NCBI GenBank assembly: GCA_044226395.1
Contig: JBGAHD010000003.1
Location: 806,001 to 870,000 of the forward strand
DNA: 64,000 nt
Direction: 5' to 3'
Source: JBGAHD01 sp044226395
GTDB taxonomy: Bacteria; Pseudomonadota; Gammaproteobacteria; Xanthomonadales; Ahniellaceae
In this document: positions 26,041-34,503 of the stretch, piece by piece
Layout of the letters: each line of letters opens with the position of its first letter
Numbering within the stretch: the stretch's first letter is position 1
The notes under the pieces: model-generated
The model's database searches: none
What the model saw: the letters and a program-made list of their open reading frames with translations, nothing else
Told to the model about the DNA's origin: nothing
Made by a program: the position numbers and the translations under genes

Positions 26041-28149
26041 ATGCAACGCAACCCCAGCATCAAGCCAGGCGCGTTCTGGGTGCTCGCCCTGGGCATGACC
26101 GCCACCAGCGCGATCGCCGCTCCCGGTGACACCCGTCTGCGCGAAGTCGAGATCACCAGCTCGAAGCTCGCCACCGACGTCAACAAGGCTTCGGCCACGG
26201 TCGACGTGATCACCGGCGATGAACTGCGCGCCCGTGGCGCTACCGATCTGCGCACCGCGCTGGCCCTGGTCGCCGGCGTCGAAGCCAGTCCCGGCGGCGA
26301 CGGTGGTCCCGCGTCCTCGGTGCCGGCCCTGTGGGGTCTGCGCGAGTTCGACGCCTTCCTGCTGCTGGTCGATGGCGTGCCGTGGGGCGGCGCCTTCATT
26401 CCGGCGCTGTCGACGATCGATCTGACCAATGTCGAGCGCATCGAGGTGCAAAAGGGTGGCGCGCCGGTGAGCTATGGCGCGACGTCGTTCGTGGGCGTGA
26501 TCCACGTGATCCATTACGCCGCGGGCGAAGGCCCGTCGCGGTGGACCGCGAGCGTCGGCAGTCGCGGCAGTCAGCGCGCGGCGTTCTACGCGCCGTTCGG
26601 TGACTTCGGCGATCTCAAGCAGAGCATCACGCTCGATGGCGAGAACGTCGAGCTGTCGAACGATCGCGCCGGCTATGACCGCGCGCACGCGCTGTATCGC
26701 TTGGCCACGCCGCTGGCCGGTGGCGCGCTCGAAGTCGACGCCGATCTGTCGGTGGTCAACCAAGATCCGCTCACCCCGCATCCGCGCGAAGGCCGGGTGC
26801 TGAGCCCGCGCGTGCCGGTCGACGCCAATCACAATCCTTCCGACGCGCGCATCGATCAGGATCGCTTCCAGCTGTCGGGTCACTTCCGCACCGACACGGG
26901 CCTGGGCGCGTGGGACACGCGACTGGCCTACGCGCATGCGCAGGACGATCTGACGCGTGGCTTTCTGCGCGAAGACTTCGCCACCGACGGCGTGACCATC
27001 AATGCCGATGGCTATCGTCAGGATCGCGAGTTCAATGATGTCTATTTCGACAGCCATCTCGAGACCGCGATCGGCGACGCCGGCTCCTTCCTGTGGGGCG
27101 TCGATTGGCTGTACGGCAAGGGCGAGCAGGACAGCGATAACTTCGAGTACGCCGTGCGTGGCGATGGCCGCGGCGCGCCGTCCTCGCGTTCGCGCAACAT
27201 CGACGAGTCGACCGAGGCCGAGGACGAGCGCAACTTCGGCGGTCTGTACGGCGAGTTCCGCTACGCCGTCACCGAGGACTGGCAGTTCGACGCCGGCCTG
27301 CGCGTGAACTACACGCACGAGACGCGCGACACCGGCGCGGTCGCCGACGATGGCGAGGAAATCGAAGGCGGCAGCGACTCGCGCAACGACACGCGCGTGA
27401 CCGGCGCGATCGGCTCGAGCTATCGCGTGTGGAATGACGGCAGTGATTTCGTCACGGCCTACGCCAACTACAAGGACACCTTCAAGCCGGCGGTGATCGA
27501 CTTCGGCCCCGAGGCCGAGCCCGAAATCCTCGACGCCGAGGAAGCCACCAGCGGCGAAATCGGCCTGCGCGGCACCTCGTTCGATGGCACGCTGACCTGG
27601 GACGCGGCCGCGTTCTACATCGACTTCCAGAACCTCGTCGTGCCGCAGACCGTCGACGGTCTGCCGGGCCTGGCCAATGCCGGCAATCAGCATCACAAGG
27701 GTCTGGAACTCGAGGCCACGTGGCATGCGACGACCGATCTCGCGGTCAGCGGCAACTGGGCCTATCACCAGGCGCGCTTCGGCGACTACGTGCGTTTGTT
27801 CGGCAGCACGCCGACGCAGTTGCAGGGCAAGCAGATGGAACTCTCGCCCGACCATCTGGCCGCGATTGGTCTGCTGTGGACGCCGGCGCAAGGCTTCAAT
27901 GCCTACCTCACCGGCAACTACGTCGGCGATCGCTACTTGAACAAGCGCAACACCGCGCCGGCCAATGGCTATGCCACGCTCGACGCGGGCTTGGGCTACA
28001 AGTGGGGTCAGTGGGGCGTGCGCGTGGACGGTTACAACCTGACCGACCGCCGCGACGCCACCGCCGAGAGCGAACTCGGCGACGGCCAGTATTACCGCAT
28101 GCCCGCGCGCTCGGCGTGGCTGACGGTGAGCTACGAGATCGCGGAGTAA
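26041..28149 (+). CDS. TonB-dependent outer membrane receptor
   Basis: A 702-residue outer membrane transporter. A signal peptide (about residues 1-26, ending TSAIAA) is followed by a plug domain (VDVITGDELRARGATDLRTALALVAGVE, LLLVDGVPWGG, VERIEVQKGGAPVSYG) and a 22-strand-type beta barrel ending in WLTVSYEIAE. ATG at 26041 is chosen over the one at 26029 because GAGG lies 6 bp before it. No iron-uptake partner genes are adjacent; the neighbouring divergent two-component operon is the only local clue. The substrate could be a siderophore, vitamin or glycan and cannot be decided from the sequence. Confidence 0.92.
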   Translation: MQRNPSIKPGAFWVLALGMTATSAIAAPGDTRLREVEITSSKLATDVNKASATVDVITGDELRARGATDLRTALALVAGVEASPGGDGGPASSVPALWGLREFDAFLLLVDGVPWGGAFIPALSTIDLTNVERIEVQKGGAPVSYGATSFVGVIHVIHYAAGEGPSRWTASVGSRGSQRAAFYAPFGDFGDLKQSITLDGENVELSNDRAGYDRAHALYRLATPLAGGALEVDADLSVVNQDPLTPHPREGRVLSPRVPVDANHNPSDARIDQDRFQLSGHFRTDTGLGAWDTRLAYAHAQDDLTRGFLREDFATDGVTINADGYRQDREFNDVYFDSHLETAIGDAGSFLWGVDWLYGKGEQDSDNFEYAVRGDGRGAPSSRSRNIDESTEAEDERNFGGLYGEFRYAVTEDWQFDAGLRVNYTHETRDTGAVADDGEEIEGGSDSRNDTRVTGAIGSSYRVWNDGSDFVTAYANYKDTFKPAVIDFGPEAEPEILDAEEATSGEIGLRGTSFDGTLTWDAAAFYIDFQNLVVPQTVDGLPGLANAGNQHHKGLELEATWHATTDLAVSGNWAYHQARFGDYVRLFGSTPTQLQGKQMELSPDHLAAIGLLWTPAQGFNAYLTGNYVGDRYLNKRNTAPANGYATLDAGLGYKWGQWGVRVDGYNLTDRRDATAESELGDGQYYRMPARSAWLTVSYEIAE

Positions 28150-28168
28150 TTTTTTTGCGATCGAATAT

Positions 28169-28199
28169 CGACAACGGCGGCCACGTGCCGCCGTTGTCG
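28169..28199. terminator. Strong bidirectional hairpin terminator
   Basis: CGACAACGGCGG (28169-28180), 7-nt loop, CCGCCGTTGTCG (28188-28199), a perfect 12-bp stem followed by TTTGTGG on the + strand; the - strand side exits into AATATTCGATCGCAAAAAAA-type sequence with a T/A run at 28150-28157. It sits between the convergent TonB-receptor and BNR-lipoprotein genes and can serve both. Confidence 0.8.
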
Positions 28200-28219
28200 T
28201 TTGTGGATTTCCCTCGCGC

Positions 28220-31200
28220 TCATGGCGTGTCCGCGCCGCACCAGAACGCGGGCGTGACGCGCGACAGCTCGATCGTGCCTTGACGGGTTTGTCCTTCGAG
28301 GGTGATGTCGTAGAGCACCTGACTCGAGGCGCAACTCGTCGCCGTCCAGCGCAGCGCGCCGACCGCGCGCGTGGTCGGCGCGCCGGCGCTGTCGAAGCCG
28401 CCGCCGACGGTTTGATACAGCGTCAGCGTGGCGCCGTCGTTGTCGATCGCGCCATCGCCCGTCAGCCACAGCGGCGAATGATCGCCCGCCGCGCCATCGG
28501 CGAAATCGAAGGTGTACCAACTGACGAGCACGCGCCCTTGTTCGGGCAGCACTTCGAACACGAAGCCCTGGCCCGGACGCGCGGCGTCGTTCCAACTCCC
28601 GCCGTGGCCGTACGACAGCGAGCGCGGGGTTGGTGGCGCGGGAATCAACGAGCGCGCGCCATCGCCTTGCGCTCGAAACTTCTCGCAAGCGACATCGGGC
28701 GAGACGCGCGACACGGTCTGCGTGCCCGTGAGTTCTCGGCCATCGAGGGTCACGCGATAACTCATGCGCGCGCTCGTGCACGACTCGAACGACCAGCTCA
28801 GACTGCCCGCGGCTTCGATCGGTTGCGTGGCCGCGCCGACGAAGGGCCCGCCGCGCACGCGATACAGATTCACCTCGGCGCGTTCGCCATCGAGCGCGCC
28901 GGCGCCGACCAGCCACAGTTGTCGCGTGCGCGTCGGCGTCGCGGTGTCGGGCGCGTACGTGTACCAGCCGACGCTGAGCAGGCCATTGGCCGGATTGGCC
29001 TCGAGCTGAAAACCCTGACCGAGCTTGCTCGTGTCGGCCCACGCGCCACTCCAGCCGGGATTGACCGGCACGCGCGTGATGTCGGCGAGCGGCGCGTAAA
29101 ACGCGCCACGGCCATAGGTGAACGCATAGACCAGGCGCCCCTGCGCCGTGTCGCGCACTTCCAAGTGTTCGACCAGGACATTGCCCAGGCCCGAGGCATC
29201 GGCGTACCAGCGTTCGCCGCCATCGAGACTGATGAACAGACCAATGTCGGTGCCGAGCAGCAGGCGATCGCTGTTGGCCGGATCGACCAGCAGAATGTGC
29301 GCGGGCACATCGGGCAAGGTGTAGCCCGGCACCGAACCCGTGCGCGGCGACCACGTCTGGCCGCCGTCATCCGAACGCAGCACGTGCGTGGCGCCGAAGG
29401 CAGAATTGGTCGCGTACACGCGCTGCGGTCGCGAGGGATCGAAGGCGATCGAGGAAATCCAGCCCGGGCCATCGAGACTCAGACGAAAACTCGGACTGCC
29501 CGCCATGGCATTGCTCGAAGCCAGCACCTTGCCGTTGTTGAAACCCACGAACACGACATTGGCATTGCCCGGCATCACGCCGATCGCGCTGCCCTGACCG
29601 GTGCCCGTGAGCGCGGTGGTGCTCACCGCCGACCAGGTGTTGCCGCGATCGTTCGAGCGAATGATCTTGCGTCCGGCCATCCACACCGTGTCTGGCGCGG
29701 ACGGCGCGAGCGCCAGCGGCGCGATGAAGATGAAGCTGGTCTCGGCCGCTCGAATCGCGTCACCGAGATTGGTGAAGGTGCGGCCGCCGTTCTCGCTGCG
29801 TTGCGCGTTGCCGTTCTGCGACGAGGCATAGAGGCGCTGCGTCGTGCGCGGATCGATCGCGGAATAGGCGCCGTCGCCGCCGAGCACCGAGCGCCACGAT
29901 TCGAGTTCGCCCGTGGTGCCCAGATGCGTGCCATTGTCCTGCGCGCCGGCGAGCATCAGGCTGCCGTCGGTGCTAACGGCACCGTGATAGAACTGCGTCA
30001 CGCGATAGCCGCTCACGCGGTGTTGCCAGCGAATCTGCGTAATCGGTTGGGTGCCGCCGCACACGTCGACGCCCGTCGCGGCGTTGGCATTGGTCGTTTC
30101 GAAAATGCCGCCGTCGTTGCTCACGTACAGGCGTTGATTGCCGGCGCCGTCGTAGTCGGGATGAAAGTAGATGCCGTGCTGATCGGCATGGACGTAGTCG
30201 GACTGGTAGTCATCGGCCCACCAGCGCGAGGCCAGTCGAAAATTGCGCCCGCCATTGTCCGATCGAAACAGATCGATGCCACCCACCCACACGCGATCGG
30301 GATTGACCGGATCCACGGCCACGGCGTTGTCGTACCAGCCTTGACCACCGTAAGGCTCGACCACGCGCGTGCAGTTGTCGTTGACCTGGCCGATGGGATT
30401 GGACAGCAGCAGCGACGTCGTGAGATCGGCCGCGCCGCGCCGCGCGCGAATGTCCCACGTTTGACCGCCATCGTCGGAACGCGCGAATTGACTCAAGGCA
30501 TAGTCGCTCGGATGCGCCGACAGCGCGTAGACGATGCGCGGATTCGACGGCGCCACGGCCAGCCGCGTGCGACCGATCGTGGCCTCGCCTATCACGCGTG
30601 ACCACGTGGCGCCGCGATCGCTGGTGGCATACACGCCGCCGGCCTGATGCACGCCGCAGGACACCAGCAGGCGATGATCGGGCGTGACGTAGGCGAAATC
30701 GGTGCAATCGCGCACCATGTCGGGCGTCGTGATCTCGTGCCAGGTCGCGCCGCGATTCTCGCTCAGCCACACGCCCGAGGGCGTGGCCGCGAACAAGCGT
30801 CCGGCCTCGTCGAAGATCAGATCGTTGACGTAGGCGAATTCGGCGCGGCCCGTGGTCGACGGCAGCGCCTTCCAACTGGCGCCGGCATCGCGACTGACAT
30901 AGATGCCATTGCCGCGCACGCCGCGACTGCGCGTCACCGGTCGATTGACGTACACGCCTTCGCCTGTGCCGGCGTAGAGCGTGTTCGGGTCGGCGGGATC
31001 GAAGACCAAGGCCACGACCGCGAGCGTGGCCATGGCGTCGCCGGTCGATTGCCACTGCTGGCCACCGTCGAGACTCTTCCACACGCCGCCACTCACGCCC
31101 GCTGCGAACATCACGTCGGGCGCGCCGGGCGTGAACAGCAGGCGTCGCGTGCGACCGCCAACTTGATTCGGTCCCGCCGCGCGCCATCGCGCCGCGCCGA

Positions 31201-31507
31201 CCTTCGCATCGCGCGTGGCGATCACGTCGAGGCGCCGCATCTTCGCCTGCCAAGCGCGTGCCTGGTCGTAGCGACGCGGATCGAGTTCGTGCTCGCCCGG
31301 CGCCGCGCGCGAATCGACGTAGTAGGCCAGGGCCTGATCGGGTTGATCAAAAGCCGTGTGTTCCTCGTCGCGCTCGCGTTCGAGCGCGGCGTGGCGATCG
31401 CCGACGCTGGACGACATCGCCAGTTCGCGATCGCGCGTGACCGTGCACGCGGTCAGGATCAGCGCGGCCGTCAGGGCCGCCGTTTTCTTGCCTTGCGAAA
31501 GCCGCAT
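28220..31507 (-). CDS. Large BNR-repeat (sortilin/Vps10-like propeller) lipoprotein
   Basis: A 1095-residue exported lipoprotein with lipobox LTAC giving C21. Residues about 105-800 hold many BNR/Asp-box repeats (SDRGATW, SDDGGQTW, SNDRGNTW, SLDGGERW), the pattern of multi-bladed beta-propellers annotated as VPS10/sortilin-like or BNR glycosyl hydrolase-like. The C-terminus is a tandem duplication of about 125 residues each. ATG at 31507 is chosen because AGGAG precedes it and the signal peptide begins there; an earlier in-frame start at 31588 adds 27 unlikely residues. No sialidase catalytic residues can be assigned, so enzymatic activity is not claimed. Confidence 0.82.
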   Translation of the reverse strand: MRLSQGKKTAALTAALILTACTVTRDRELAMSSSVGDRHAALERERDEEHTAFDQPDQALAYYVDSRAAPGEHELDPRRYDQARAWQAKMRRLDVIATRDAKVGAARWRAAGPNQVGGRTRRLLFTPGAPDVMFAAGVSGGVWKSLDGGQQWQSTGDAMATLAVVALVFDPADPNTLYAGTGEGVYVNRPVTRSRGVRGNGIYVSRDAGASWKALPSTTGRAEFAYVNDLIFDEAGRLFAATPSGVWLSENRGATWHEITTPDMVRDCTDFAYVTPDHRLLVSCGVHQAGGVYATSDRGATWSRVIGEATIGRTRLAVAPSNPRIVYALSAHPSDYALSQFARSDDGGQTWDIRARRGAADLTTSLLLSNPIGQVNDNCTRVVEPYGGQGWYDNAVAVDPVNPDRVWVGGIDLFRSDNGGRNFRLASRWWADDYQSDYVHADQHGIYFHPDYDGAGNQRLYVSNDGGIFETTNANAATGVDVCGGTQPITQIRWQHRVSGYRVTQFYHGAVSTDGSLMLAGAQDNGTHLGTTGELESWRSVLGGDGAYSAIDPRTTQRLYASSQNGNAQRSENGGRTFTNLGDAIRAAETSFIFIAPLALAPSAPDTVWMAGRKIIRSNDRGNTWSAVSTTALTGTGQGSAIGVMPGNANVVFVGFNNGKVLASSNAMAGSPSFRLSLDGPGWISSIAFDPSRPQRVYATNSAFGATHVLRSDDGGQTWSPRTGSVPGYTLPDVPAHILLVDPANSDRLLLGTDIGLFISLDGGERWYADASGLGNVLVEHLEVRDTAQGRLVYAFTYGRGAFYAPLADITRVPVNPGWSGAWADTSKLGQGFQLEANPANGLLSVGWYTYAPDTATPTRTRQLWLVGAGALDGERAEVNLYRVRGGPFVGAATQPIEAAGSLSWSFESCTSARMSYRVTLDGRELTGTQTVSRVSPDVACEKFRAQGDGARSLIPAPPTPRSLSYGHGGSWNDAARPGQGFVFEVLPEQGRVLVSWYTFDFADGAAGDHSPLWLTGDGAIDNDGATLTLYQTVGGGFDSAGAPTTRAVGALRWTATSCASSQVLYDITLEGQTRQGTIELSRVTPAFWCGADTP
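28238..29062 (-). repeat. Tandem C-terminal protein module in the BNR lipoprotein
   Basis: Residues about 816-941 (28685-29062) and 966-1090 (28238-28612) are two copies of one module with a 150-residue period. Shared landmarks in order are G-x-W-x-D, G-Q-G-F, E-x-x-P-x-x-G, W-Y-T-(Y/F), L-W-L-x-G-x-G-A, L-Y-x-x-x-G-G-x-F, S-C-x-S, (T)-L-x-G, G-T, S-R-V-(S/T)-P and a final Cys. The two cysteines per copy could form a disulfide. Confidence 0.8.
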
Positions 31508-31650
31508 GTCGGCTCCTTTGGGTAGTGCGTCACGATTTCGGGCGCGCGGGGCCCGGGCTCTGACAGTTCCGATCCGCGCGGGGCGCAACTAGGCATCAAC
31601 GTGTGACCGACCCCTCGGCGCCATTCATTGATCCGGATACTATGACCGCC

Positions 31651-32169
31651 ATGCGCAAACTCCTCCTATCCAGCCTTTGCCTGCTCGGCGTCGCCGTGGC
31701 CCTGCCCTCGACCGCCGCCGTGCATCAGTGTCGCGGCGCCGACGGCAAGGTCTCGTACACGGACCGTCAATGCCCCAAGGGCGCCGAGACCACGGCGCTC
31801 AAACTGCCCGGCGATACTGCCCCGAAAGAACCCGTCGGGCCGCGCATGACGCGCGAATGCATCAATACGGCAAAGTCCATGTGGACCCTGCAGGCGCGCG
31901 AGCCCAGCGGTCAACTGTCCGAGGATTCCCTGCGCGTGCTCAATGCCGCGCGTTCGGAGCTGCAAGCCTGCGGTTTCCGATTGGCGCCCAGCCAATTGGC
32001 CTTCAATTGCGAGGCCAAGCTGCGTGAACTCAGCCAAGCCACGGCGGCGGCGGCCAATCCCGCCATGACCGAGGGCCTGATGCGCGTGCAAGGCGAGTAC
32101 AACCAACTGTGTTCCGACGCCGCGGCCGAGGCCGACATCCGCGCCCATATGCGGCCGTTCACGCCCTGA
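31651..32169 (+). CDS. DUF4124 domain exported protein
   Basis: A 172-residue protein with a signal peptide (MRKLLLSSLCLLGVAVALPSTAA) followed by the DUF4124 signature VHQCRGADGKVSYTDRQCPKGAE, in which the two cysteines probably pair. The rest is helical and of unknown role. The family is common in Gammaproteobacteria and not functionally defined. ATG at 31651 begins the signal peptide; ATG at 31642 or GTG at 31603 would lengthen it. The stop is 2 bp from the convergent DUF1857 gene. Confidence 0.83.
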   Translation: MRKLLLSSLCLLGVAVALPSTAAVHQCRGADGKVSYTDRQCPKGAETTALKLPGDTAPKEPVGPRMTRECINTAKSMWTLQAREPSGQLSEDSLRVLNAARSELQACGFRLAPSQLAFNCEAKLRELSQATAAAANPAMTEGLMRVQGEYNQLCSDAAAEADIRAHMRPFTP

Positions 32170-32171
32170 GT

Positions 32172-32639
32172 TCAAGCGCCGAGCAAGCCCTCGGCCGCGA
32201 ACTGACGAATCTGCGCCACGGCTTGAATGTCGGCGTCGCGATAGGCCGAGCGGCGAAAGGCATCGGCCTGCGGATCGACCGGCTCGTCGCCCGCCACCGT
32301 GTGATAGCAAAAGCGCAGGAACAGCGCGCCGGGCTCGGGTTCCTCGATGGTCACGCGCAATTCGCTGCCGGCATGAGGCCCGGCGGCGTCGCTGACATAG
32401 CGCACGCGCGCGCCCGGTTCGAAATGCACGTGATCGACGAACACGTGCCGACCGAAATGCAATTCGCGCTTGAGATAGTTCTCGCCCGTGGTCAGCAGCA
32501 CGCAGCGATCGAGCCCGACCGTGAACGGCTCGGGATGCCGCGCGCGCAGCACCAGGCCTTGCCACAGTTGCTCGCGGCTCAAGCGCTCGATCAGCGGATT
32601 GCCGGCGGCGTTGATTTGAATGATGTGCTCGAAATCCAT
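32172..32639 (-). CDS. DUF1857 / SRPBCC (AtaL-like) family protein
   Basis: A 155-residue cytoplasmic protein beginning MDFEHIIQINAAGNPLIERLSREQLWQGLVLRA, then LDRCVLLTTGENYLKREL and the strand-rich middle typical of the DUF1857 branch of the SRPBCC (Bet v1-like) fold, which binds hydrophobic ligands in a cavity. Function unknown. ATG at 32639 is chosen because the family N-terminus starts there; an in-frame start at 32687 is less likely. Confidence 0.8.
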   Translation of the reverse strand: MDFEHIIQINAAGNPLIERLSREQLWQGLVLRARHPEPFTVGLDRCVLLTTGENYLKRELHFGRHVFVDHVHFEPGARVRYVSDAAGPHAGSELRVTIEEPEPGALFLRFCYHTVAGDEPVDPQADAFRRSAYRDADIQAVAQIRQFAAEGLLGA

Positions 32640-32702
32640 GCGCGCTCCCGTTCGGACCGATCGTAGCGGGTCGCGCGCGCGGCGCAATGGTCGAAGGCGT
32701 TC

Positions 32703-33554
32703 TCAGCCCGTCACGTGATCGAGCCAGCGCGCGAAGGTGATCGAGAAGCGCGTGTCGGCATGCGCGTCGTTGTGCCCGGCGCCCGGCACGATCAACAGGA
32801 CCTTGCGCTCGGGCGGCAGGTTCGCGCTGCCGTAGAGGCGACGCGTGAGCGCGGCGGGCGTCGTGGTATCACGCTCACCGACGACGAAGAACACCGGTTC
32901 GTCGAGCGCGGCCATCAAGGACAGATTGCCGCGTTCGGCCAGATCGGGATCGATCTCGATGCGGCTCAACAGGCTCACGCCCGTGTTCATCGCTTGCATC
33001 CATTCGCGGCCGTTGGTGACCGAGCTTTCGAGAATCAGGCCATCGAGGCGGCGCTGGCGCGCCACTTCGCCGGCCATGAAGCTGCCCAGTGATTGGCCAT
33101 GCACGAGCAAGGGCTTGCCCGCGAGCGCGGGCAGGGCGCGTACTTGATCGTAGACCGCGACCGCGTCGGCAAGCAGGGCCGCGATGGTCGGCACGCCCGC
33201 ATTGGGACCGTAGCCGCGATGATCGACCATCACCACGTTCACCGGCGAACCGCGATAACTCGACAGCGTGTCGCGCCAGAACGCCGCCACGCGATAGCCA
33301 TTGCCGCCGAAGTACAGCACGGTGGCGCGCGCGTCGTCGCGCGTGAAGAGTACGCCCTGCAAGACCGTGCCATCGGCGCCGGTCAGGCGCAGCGGCGCGA
33401 CCGCGTGCGTGGGCCATTGCGCGCGGGTCGCGGCCAGATCGAGCGCTGGTCCGGGATGCGGCGTGACCAGGGCCGATTCGTCGACGACATGCGTGCACGC
33501 GCACAGCGAGCCCAGGGCCGCGAATGCCAGCAGTCCCGCGCGGATGAACGCCAT
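32703..33554 (-). CDS. Alpha/beta hydrolase lipoprotein
   Basis: A 283-residue putative serine hydrolase. The N-terminus MAFIRAGLLAFAALGSLCAC is a lipoprotein signal (lipobox LCAC, C20). The fold shows oxyanion region LYFGGNGYR, nucleophile elbow HGQSLG (Gly-x-Ser-x-Gly), an acid near VVGERDTTTP and catalytic His in PGAGHND. It is probably anchored to a membrane facing the periplasm. The start at 33554 is chosen for the signal sequence; the open frame continues upstream over the SET gene promoter. The substrate is unknown. Confidence 0.83.
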   Translation of the reverse strand: MAFIRAGLLAFAALGSLCACTHVVDESALVTPHPGPALDLAATRAQWPTHAVAPLRLTGADGTVLQGVLFTRDDARATVLYFGGNGYRVAAFWRDTLSSYRGSPVNVVMVDHRGYGPNAGVPTIAALLADAVAVYDQVRALPALAGKPLLVHGQSLGSFMAGEVARQRRLDGLILESSVTNGREWMQAMNTGVSLLSRIEIDPDLAERGNLSLMAALDEPVFFVVGERDTTTPAALTRRLYGSANLPPERKVLLIVPGAGHNDAHADTRFSITFARWLDHVTG

Positions 33555-33666
33555 GATGCCCGGCCTCTCGATGCGAATGCCCACCCGAGCTTGCCATCGC
33601 GTCCCGCCAATGCCAATCGCGCGCGGCCCGGCTACAATGCCGGGCTTGGCCACCTCGACATCGACC

Positions 33667-34143
33667 ATGAGCACACCGCGCAGCCGCATCGTTCAACGTC
33701 GTTCGCCCATCCACGGCAATGGCGTGTTCGCCGTGACCAAGCTCAAGAAGGGCGAGGAACTGGTCGAGTATCGCGGTCGCGTGATCACGCACGCGCAGGC
33801 CGATCGCCGCTACGGCGGCACGGTCGAATCGGGCCATACCTTCCTGTTCACGCTCAATGAGAAGTACCTGATCGACGGCAACGACGGCGGCAATGTCGCG
33901 CGCTGGATCAATCATTCCTGCGCGCCGAACTGCAAGGCCTATGTGCACGAAAGCGATGACGGCGATCTCCGCAAGGAGCGCGTGATCATCGAAGCCCTGC
34001 GCGACATCGCGCCGGGCGAAGAGCTGACCTACGACTACGGCATCACGCTCGAAGAACGCCACACCCCGCGCCTGAAAGCCATCTGGGCCTGCAAGTGTGG
34101 CGCGCGCAACTGCACCGGCACGATGCTCAAGCCCAAGCGCTGA
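33667..34143 (+). CDS. SET domain protein-lysine methyltransferase
   Basis: A 158-residue protein consisting of a SET domain and post-SET zinc site. Motifs: GNGVFAV near residue 17, INHSCAPNC at 81-89 (S-adenosylmethionine and pseudo-knot), ELTYDYG at 119-125 with catalytic Y124, and C142-x-C144-x4-C149 which with C89 can bind zinc. All key residues are intact, so it should be an active lysine methyltransferase. The target in bacteria is unknown. The ATG at 33667 starts just before the RIVQRRSPIHGNG motif. Confidence 0.9.
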   Translation: MSTPRSRIVQRRSPIHGNGVFAVTKLKKGEELVEYRGRVITHAQADRRYGGTVESGHTFLFTLNEKYLIDGNDGGNVARWINHSCAPNCKAYVHESDDGDLRKERVIIEALRDIAPGEELTYDYGITLEERHTPRLKAIWACKCGARNCTGTMLKPKR

Positions 34144-34152
34144 GCATCGCTC

Positions 34153-34503
34153 TCAGTGGCCGCCGCGCGCGCGCGGATCGGCCGCGAACCTGGCCTTGCG
34201 CTCGGCGGTGAAATCCCACCACGGCCGCGACGGCCCGCCTTCCATGAAGCGCACGGCGGCGATGAAGACATCGGCCACGCAGGGATCTTGCGTGACCCCG
34301 GTCAGGCGACTGAGTCGTCGATAGAGCTCATACGGATCGCGCCCGATCAACTGACGCGGCTCGGCGATGCCCAGGCCACGCAGATCGTCGGCGATCGAGG
34401 GCCCGATGTTGGGGATGTCGGTGAGCTTGATCGCGTCGTCGGCGCGCGTGGCCTTGCTGGGACGGCGCGAACTGGATTTGCGGGTGCGCGGCGCGGTTTT
34501 CAT
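34153..34503 (-). CDS. Helix-hairpin-helix (Cdd1 'pathogenicity locus' family) protein
   Basis: A 116-residue protein with a basic N-terminal tail (KTAPRTRKSSSRRPSK) and a helix-hairpin-helix domain LTDIPNIGPSIADDLRGLGI, followed by YELYRRLSRLTGVTQDPCVADVFIAAVRFMEGG, which matches the Cdd1 family. Such proteins likely bind DNA without sequence specificity. It is translationally coupled (ATGA overlap at 34500-34503) to the phosphatase-like lipoprotein gene upstream and converges on the SET gene with a 9-bp gap. Confidence 0.82.
   Translation of the reverse strand: MKTAPRTRKSSSRRPSKATRADDAIKLTDIPNIGPSIADDLRGLGIAEPRQLIGRDPYELYRRLSRLTGVTQDPCVADVFIAAVRFMEGGPSRPWWDFTAERKARFAADPRARGGH

Noticed and set aside
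28220..31588. Sialidase or other active glycoside hydrolase
   Set aside because: Asp-box repeats alone show a propeller; no catalytic Arg triad, Tyr or Glu set could be identified.
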